DNA of 34,395 bases from Variibacter sp. Lineage in GTDB: Bacteria; Pseudomonadota; Alphaproteobacteria; Rhizobiales; Xanthobacteraceae. Shown in pieces: positions 31,626 through 34,395 of the stretch. The translations under genes and the position numbers were made by a program. The number at the start of each line of letters is the position of its first letter. Positions within the stretch are counted from its first letter, which is position 1. The stretch is taken from NCBI GenBank assembly GCA_019689555.1, contig JADGHE010000037.1, forward strand, positions 1 through 34,395. The letters run 5' to 3'. The notes beneath the pieces are model-generated. The model searched no databases and was not told the origin of the DNA. It saw only the letters and a list, made by a program, of their open reading frames with translations.

Positions 31626-32639
31626 TCACGCCACGCCGGCGCGCAGCAGATCGTGGAAATGGACGATGCCGACGGGCCGGCCGGCATCGACGACCAGCAG
31701 CACCGTGATGCGCGAGGCGTTCAACAGTTCCAGCGCCTCGCTGACGAGCTGATCGGGCCGCACCGTCTTCGGATCGCGCGTCATCACCGCCTCGACCGGG
31801 CGCGTGAGCAGATCGGCGGCGAGGTGACGGCGCAGATCGCCGTCCGTGATGATGCCCACGAGGCGCCCGTCGGCATCCACGATGCCCACGCAGCCCGCGC
31901 CCTTGGCGGTCATTTCCACGACCGCCTGCGCCATCGGGGTGCCCAGGCGCACGAGCGGCACCGCATCGCCCGTGTGCATGATGTCGCGCACGAAATTCAA
32001 AAGCGCCCCGAGGCGGCCGCCCGGGTGGAAGATGCGGAAGTCGACCGCCGTGAACCCGCGGCTCTCCAGGAGCGCGATGGCCAAAGCGTCGCCGAGCGCG
32101 AGCTGCATCAGCGAGGAGGTGGTGGGGGCGAGATTGTGCGGGCAGGCCTCGCGCACCTGCGGCAGCGTGAGCACGACATCGGAGGAGCGGCCGAGCGTGC
32201 TCTCCGCGTTCGCGGTGACGCCGATGAGCCCGATGCGGAAGCGGCGCGAATAGTCGATAAGGTCCTTGAGCTCGCTGGTCTCGCCCGACCAGGATAGCGC
32301 CATGATGACGTCGTCGCCGGTGATGACGCCGAGGTCGCCATGGCTCGCCTCGCCGGGATGCACGAAATAGGCGGGCGTGCCGGTGGAGGCGAGCGTCGCG
32401 GCGATCTTGCGCGCGATGTGCCCGGACTTGCCCATGCCGGTGACGATGATGCGCCCGCGCGCCGCGCGAATCATCTCGGCCGCGGCCACGAAGGGCGGGC
32501 CGAGCTCGTCGCGCACGGAGGCGAGGAGAGCGGCGATGCCGCTCGCCTCCGTTTCCAAGGTCCGCCGCGCCGAATCGATGAGCGCGCGGCCTCGCTCGCG
32601 CCTCTCCGCCTCCGTCTCGACTCTGCGCAGGCTCGTCAT
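31626..32639 (-). CDS. kdsD: D-arabinose-5-phosphate isomerase (KpsF/GutQ/KdsD)
   Basis: Converts D-ribulose 5-phosphate to D-arabinose 5-phosphate for the Kdo of lipopolysaccharide or capsule. The protein has 337 residues. The SIS domain (about 45-195) contains GMGKSGHIARK (Lys71), EASHGDLG (His100), SWSGET and HNLAPTTSS; His205 is in FHPGG. Two CBS domains follow (about 218-270 and 283-335). The ATG at 32639 has GAGGGG just upstream; an in-frame ATG at 32651 is equally possible. A much longer frame to 34151 is antisense to the barrel-protein gene and is rejected. The neighbouring outer-membrane protein agrees with an envelope locus. Whether it serves LPS or capsule is open. Confidence 0.95.
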   Translation of the reverse strand: MTSLRRVETEAERRERGRALIDSARRTLETEASGIAALLASVRDELGPPFVAAAEMIRAARGRIIVTGMGKSGHIARKIAATLASTGTPAYFVHPGEASHGDLGVITGDDVIMALSWSGETSELKDLIDYSRRFRIGLIGVTANAESTLGRSSDVVLTLPQVREACPHNLAPTTSSLMQLALGDALAIALLESRGFTAVDFRIFHPGGRLGALLNFVRDIMHTGDAVPLVRLGTPMAQAVVEMTAKGAGCVGIVDADGRLVGIITDGDLRRHLAADLLTRPVEAVMTRDPKTVRPDQLVSEALELLNASRITVLLVVDAGRPVGIVHFHDLLRAGVA

Positions 32640-32733
32640 GACACCCCTCATGCGGCTCCGCCGCCGCATAGCACGAAACGGGCGGCCAAGCGACCGGGTC
32701 AGGCGGCGCCCGCGGGCGGCGATCAACGCCGCA

Positions 32734-32765
32734 TTAACCATACCGGTTCTATCCCCGTTAACCAA
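32734..32765 (-). promoter_or_regulatory. Candidate kdsD promoter overlapping two TTAACCA boxes
   Basis: On the minus strand TTGGTT (32760-32765) and TATGGT (32737-32742) are 17 nt apart, a weak sigma-70-like pair for kdsD. On the plus strand the same bases read TTAACCAT (32734-32741) and TTAACCA (32758-32764), 24 nt apart. TTAACCAT is a known CtrA-associated half-site motif in Caulobacter, so this divergent promoter may be cell-cycle controlled. The match is short and may be chance. Confidence 0.4.
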
Positions 32766-32801
32766 AGGCTCGCCGCCGCGGGCCGGGAGAGGCTTGCGCA
32801 G

Positions 32802-34382
32802 GTGATACGCCTTGGTCCGCTCGGACTTTTCGGCCTGATCGGGGCTTCGGCGCTCGTCGCCGCGGCCGCGGACGGCTTCGGCCAGGGTCTCGACGGGCCC
32901 GCGCCGTACGGCCTTCTCCGCAGCGGTTTTGACGATCTCGCGCCGCCGGATGCGCGCCGCTTCGAGCGTCCGCAGCGGCTGGCGCGGGCGGGGCGCGGCG
33001 CGCGGCGGCCGCTCTACGGCGTTCCGCCCGGCTTCGGCGCGGGCAAAACCGGCTTCGTCTCGACCAAGGCGCGCGCGCAGGAGGCGCCCCCGCCAGGCGC
33101 ACGCCCGCGCGATCTTGCGGAAACGCTGCTGCCGCCAGAAGCGCGCGCGGCGACGGGCCGCCCGGCCGGTCCGCGCCCCGGCGCCGCGGTCGAGCCCGCG
33201 CGCGCCGAACCCCTCCAGCCGCTGCGCCGCGAACGGCCGATCGAAGAGGACTCGTTTGCGCCCACCGGATTTCCGGTGGGCGGCTTCGTCGCCCGCCCGG
33301 CCGTGGAGATCGGCGGCGGCTACGACAGCAATCCGGCGCGCACGGCGGGCGGACGCGGATCGTGGTTCTCCACGGTCGCGCCCGAACTGCAGATGCGCTC
33401 GAACTGGAGCCGGCACGAACTGTCCGCCAATCTGCGCGGCAGCTACGTGGCCTACGAGTCCGCCCCGGCCGCGAACCGGCCGACCTTCGACGGCCGCGTG
33501 AACGGGCGCATCGACCTCACGGGCCGGACGCGGGCCGACCTCGAGGCGCGCTATCTCGTCGCCACGAACAATCCCGGCAGCCCCGATCTGCCGGCGGGCC
33601 TCGCGCGCCTGCCCCTCTACACCACGGTGGGCGCGACCGCGGGCCTGTCCCACGGCTTCAACCGCCTCGAAGTCGTGGTGAGGGGCTCCGTCGACCGCAT
33701 CGGCTACGAACATGCGGTGCTGAGCGACGGCTCGACCGTCGACAACCGCGACCGCGACTACGACCAGTACGGGGCGCTCGCGCGCGCGAGCTACGAGCTC
33801 GCGCCGGGGGTGAAGCCCTTTGCCGAAGCGAGCTTCGACACGCGCGTCCACGCGCTGCGGGTCGACCGCTTCGGCCAGCGGCGCGATTCGGACGGTTTGA
33901 CCGGCCGGCTCGGCACCACCTTCGAGGTCTCGCGCAAGCTCACCGGCGAGATCAGCGTCGGCTATCTCACGCGAACCTACAAGGACCCTGCCCTTCCCGA
34001 CCTGACCGGCCTCATCGCCGACGGCTCGCTCGTCTGGTCGGCGACGGGGCTGACCACCGTGAAGCTCACCGCCGCCTCCACGGCGGACGAGTCGACGCTC
34101 GCCGGCGTCTCCGGCGTCTTGCGCCGGGATGGGGGCGTCCAGGTCGATCACGCCTTCCGCCGCTGGCTGATCGGGACGGCCCGGCTCGGCTACGGGGTCG
34201 ACCTCTATCGCGGCTCGCCGCGGGAAGACCGGCGCTATCTCGCTGCGCTGGGGCTCACCTACAAGATGACGCGCAGCGTCCAGGTGAAGGGCGAGGTGCG
34301 GCGGGAGTGGCTGCGCTCCAACGTCGCCGGCAGCGACTACGAGGCCAGCATCGCGACGCTCGGTGTCCGCCTGCAGCGCTGA
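32802..34382 (+). CDS. Outer-membrane beta-barrel protein (BBP2-like)
   Basis: Predicted outer-membrane barrel of 526 residues. The start is uncertain; the GTG at 32802 is preferred because it follows a GGGAGAGG region and begins a signal-like sequence (IRLGPLGLFGLIGASALVAAAAD). Residues 30-160 are a low-complexity Pro/Ala/Arg-rich segment, including VSTKARAQEAPPPGARP. From about 164 onward the sequence consists of amphipathic beta strands with aromatic ends (VEIGGGYDSNPART, LQMRSNWSRHELSANLRGSY, and a final ASIATLGVRLQR), resembling the BBP2/OMP_b-brl type common in Hyphomicrobiales. The start sits 150 nt from the divergent kdsD gene. It probably serves export of surface polysaccharide or acts as a porin. 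Ends near the window edge but is complete. Confidence 0.85.
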   Translation: MIRLGPLGLFGLIGASALVAAAADGFGQGLDGPAPYGLLRSGFDDLAPPDARRFERPQRLARAGRGARRPLYGVPPGFGAGKTGFVSTKARAQEAPPPGARPRDLAETLLPPEARAATGRPAGPRPGAAVEPARAEPLQPLRRERPIEEDSFAPTGFPVGGFVARPAVEIGGGYDSNPARTAGGRGSWFSTVAPELQMRSNWSRHELSANLRGSYVAYESAPAANRPTFDGRVNGRIDLTGRTRADLEARYLVATNNPGSPDLPAGLARLPLYTTVGATAGLSHGFNRLEVVVRGSVDRIGYEHAVLSDGSTVDNRDRDYDQYGALARASYELAPGVKPFAEASFDTRVHALRVDRFGQRRDSDGLTGRLGTTFEVSRKLTGEISVGYLTRTYKDPALPDLTGLIADGSLVWSATGLTTVKLTAASTADESTLAGVSGVLRRDGGVQVDHAFRRWLIGTARLGYGVDLYRGSPREDRRYLAALGLTYKMTRSVQVKGEVRREWLRSNVAGSDYEASIATLGVRLQR

Positions 34383-34395
34383 CGCGACGGCCGGG

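Noticed and set aside
32640-34151. N-terminal extension of the isomerase frame opposite the barrel-protein gene
   Set aside because: KpsF homology begins at the ATG near 32639-32651, where SD sequences lie; the extension has no homology and is antisense to another gene.
1-34395. CRISPR arrays, transposases, phage genes and integrases
   Set aside because: No regularly spaced direct repeats with unique spacers and no recombinase motifs were seen on either strand.

Overview
The window is about 65-70% GC by eye. It carries dense genes on both strands, alphaproteobacterial-type Shine-Dalgarno sequences (AAGGAGGA, GGGAGGA), several GTG starts and several catabolic operons. A fused 1169-residue indolepyruvate:ferredoxin oxidoreductase, three orphan Bug/TctC binding proteins, a KpsF/KdsD isomerase and a BBP2-type outer-membrane barrel together suggest a soil or aquatic alphaproteobacterium, probably Hyphomicrobiales (Bradyrhizobium/Rhodoplanes/Xanthobacteraceae-like). 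That placement is inference from gene content only.

Layout. (1) 1-866: non-coding DNA with a tRNA-Ser(CGA) on the minus strand and a decayed tandem-repeat array. (2) 867-5583, minus strand: a thiamine-diphosphate enzyme, two SMP-30/gluconolactonase-like lactonases and a TctC-type periplasmic binding protein, in one orientation and probably one or two transcripts. (3) 5915-8219, plus strand: a second TctC protein followed by a family III CoA-transferase. (4) 8224-9719, minus strand: a thiolase-fold protein lacking the thiolase catalytic Cys and His, overlapped by 4 nt with a DUF35 zinc-ribbon/OB partner. (5) 9900-12789, plus strand: a CocE/NonD-type hydrolase and a Gfo/Idh/MocA oxidoreductase. 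(6) 12794-16080: a third TctC protein and a luciferase-like flavin monooxygenase (minus strand), diverging from a TetR regulator (plus strand) across a perfect 18-bp palindrome that is very likely the operator. (7) 16311-16598: a 95-residue protein of unknown function, with a strong hairpin at its 3' side. (8) 17047-20556: the fused indolepyruvate oxidoreductase behind a good sigma-70-type promoter; then a convergent cupin gene. (9) 21324-28843, plus strand: acyl-CoA synthetase plus a complete branched-chain-amino-acid-type (HAAT) ABC transporter, in the order ligase-LivG-LivH-LivM-LivK-LivF. (10) 28874-34382: housekeeping and envelope genes: a Tat-exported 5'-nucleotidase-like enzyme, ferrochelatase, arabinose-5-phosphate isomerase and an outer-membrane barrel protein.

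How it fits together. The first 29 kb look like a cluster of uptake-plus-catabolism modules for organic acids. Soluble TctC or LivK receptors capture the substrates. CoA is attached by the CoA-transferase or AMP-ligase. Carbon skeletons are then processed by ThDP enzymes, a lactonase pair, an aldolase-like thiolase/DUF35 pair, a flavin monooxygenase and a hydrolase. No substrate can be read from the sequence. I saw no transposase, integrase, phage gene or CRISPR array. The most interesting points are the TetR-palindrome-monooxygenase-TctC unit, the catalytically altered thiolase/DUF35 pair, and the repeat array beside tRNA-Ser.
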